A stretch of 6,602 bases of DNA from an uncultured Clostridia bacterium. GTDB taxonomy: Bacteria > Bacillota > Clostridia > Christensenellales > Aristaeellaceae. Below, piece after piece: positions 6,249 to 6,602 of the stretch (the stretch's first letter is position 1; each line of letters opens with the position of its first letter). Location of the stretch: contig CAMKAE010000126.1 in assembly GCA_946410395.1 (NCBI GenBank), positions 1-6,602 of the forward strand, read 5' to 3'. The notes below the pieces were generated by a model. That model had not been told where the DNA came from. It searched no databases and was given only the letters and a program-made list of their open reading frames with translations. Position numbers and translations under genes: made by a program.

Positions 6249-6602
6249 GCGGGCGCTGGCCCTGCTGCTGACCGCGCTGCTGCTGGCCGGGACGGGCATG
6301 GCCCTGGCGGAGGAGGATGCGCCCCTGAACCTCATCGGGACGGAGCCGCTCCCGCCGCCGGAGGCCGGCCTGACGCTGAGCCTGCGGGACGCGGCCCCGG
6401 ATGAGGCCAATGTCTGGCACCACGCCTGGGATCCGGAGGGCACGCTGGTGTTCACCTGGGAGCAGGCGGGCGAGGCGGACGGCTGGCAGGCTGCGGTCAC
6501 GGGGCCCGAGGGCGAGGCGGACCGGGCCGCGCTGAGCGAAGCGCGCTACAGCCTGGCTCAGAAAACCCTGACGGAGGGCACCTATACCCTCACCGTCACG
6601 GC
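6235..6602 (+). CDS. Secreted protein of unknown function, 3' partial, possible Ig-like domain
   Basis: The frame is open from ATG 6235 to the window edge (122 full codons) and the gene continues beyond it. The N-terminus is a clear signal peptide: MRGCER, a Leu/Ala-rich core, and a likely cleavage after GMALA (residue 25). The single cysteine, at position 4, is too early for a lipoprotein signal. A Pro-rich linker (about 42-45) leads into what looks like a beta-sandwich domain starting with LTLSLRD and ending in EGTYTLTVTA, a typical last strand of bacterial Ig-like or fibronectin-type repeats. The region has several Trp residues (WHHAW, FTWEQ, GWQ). The start overlaps the upstream gene by 14 bp, with AGAGG (6221-6225) 9 nt before it, so it is probably translated with the second adaptor. 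It may be a substrate or extracellular partner of the exporter, but nothing visible shows this. I do not recognise the family. Confidence 0.78.
   Translation, partial: MRGCERALALLLTALLLAGTGMALAEEDAPLNLIGTEPLPPPEAGLTLSLRDAAPDEANVWHHAWDPEGTLVFTWEQAGEADGWQAAVTGPEGEADRAALSEARYSLAQKTLTEGTYTLTVT

Noticed and set aside
5124..6500. 458-residue open frame on the - strand opposite the second adaptor
   Set aside because: It is a compositional shadow of + strand codons ending in G or C, rich in His, Gly and Arg, and spans two well-supported + strand genes.

Overview
The window reads as chromosomal sequence from a high-GC, probably monoderm member of the Clostridia (Oscillospirales or Christensenellales type). 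This is inferred from the strong AGGAGG ribosome binding sites, a DUF975-like membrane protein (a family seen mostly in Firmicutes), and a MacAB-like exporter whose adaptor has no room for the helical hairpin that contacts TolC. GC is high throughout and third codon positions are mostly G or C. The one clearly AT-richer stretch is the intergenic region near 1990-2088. All genes are on the + strand.

Region 1 (1-1946) holds the end of one transcription unit. The 5'-truncated gene encodes a polytopic O-antigen ligase/polymerase-like (Wzy_C type) protein. It overlaps by 4 bases (GTGA) a gene for a DUF975-like multi-pass membrane protein that starts at GTG 999. A probable rho-independent terminator (1964-1999) follows.

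Region 2 (1947-2088) is the only real intergenic gap. After the terminator it carries a candidate sigma-A promoter (CTGACA, 17 bp, TATTAA), an imperfect 10-bp inverted repeat that brackets this promoter and could be an operator, and a strong ribosome binding site for the next gene.

Region 3 (2089-6602) is a tightly packed five-gene operon that runs off the window. In order it encodes: a membrane-anchored, hairpin-less periplasmic-adaptor-like protein; a MacB/LolD-type ABC ATPase; a MacB-type FtsX-domain permease; a second adaptor-like protein that is exported by a signal peptide and appears to carry two barrel-sandwich (lipoyl-like) modules; and the start of another secreted protein of unknown function with a possible Ig-like beta domain. 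Gaps are 10 bp, -8 bp, 39 bp and -14 bp, so the five genes are probably co-transcribed and partly coupled in translation. The ATPase and permease would form a mechanotransmission-type ABC machine working on an extracytoplasmic substrate. The two adaptor-like proteins and the secreted protein would act outside the membrane. The substrate cannot be read from the sequence.

The most notable points are the second, signal-peptide-borne adaptor with a duplicated architecture, the shortened first adaptor with its Gly/Ser/Asn-rich tail, and the unknown exported protein tied to the operon by gene overlap. No RNA genes, mobile elements or CRISPR arrays were seen.
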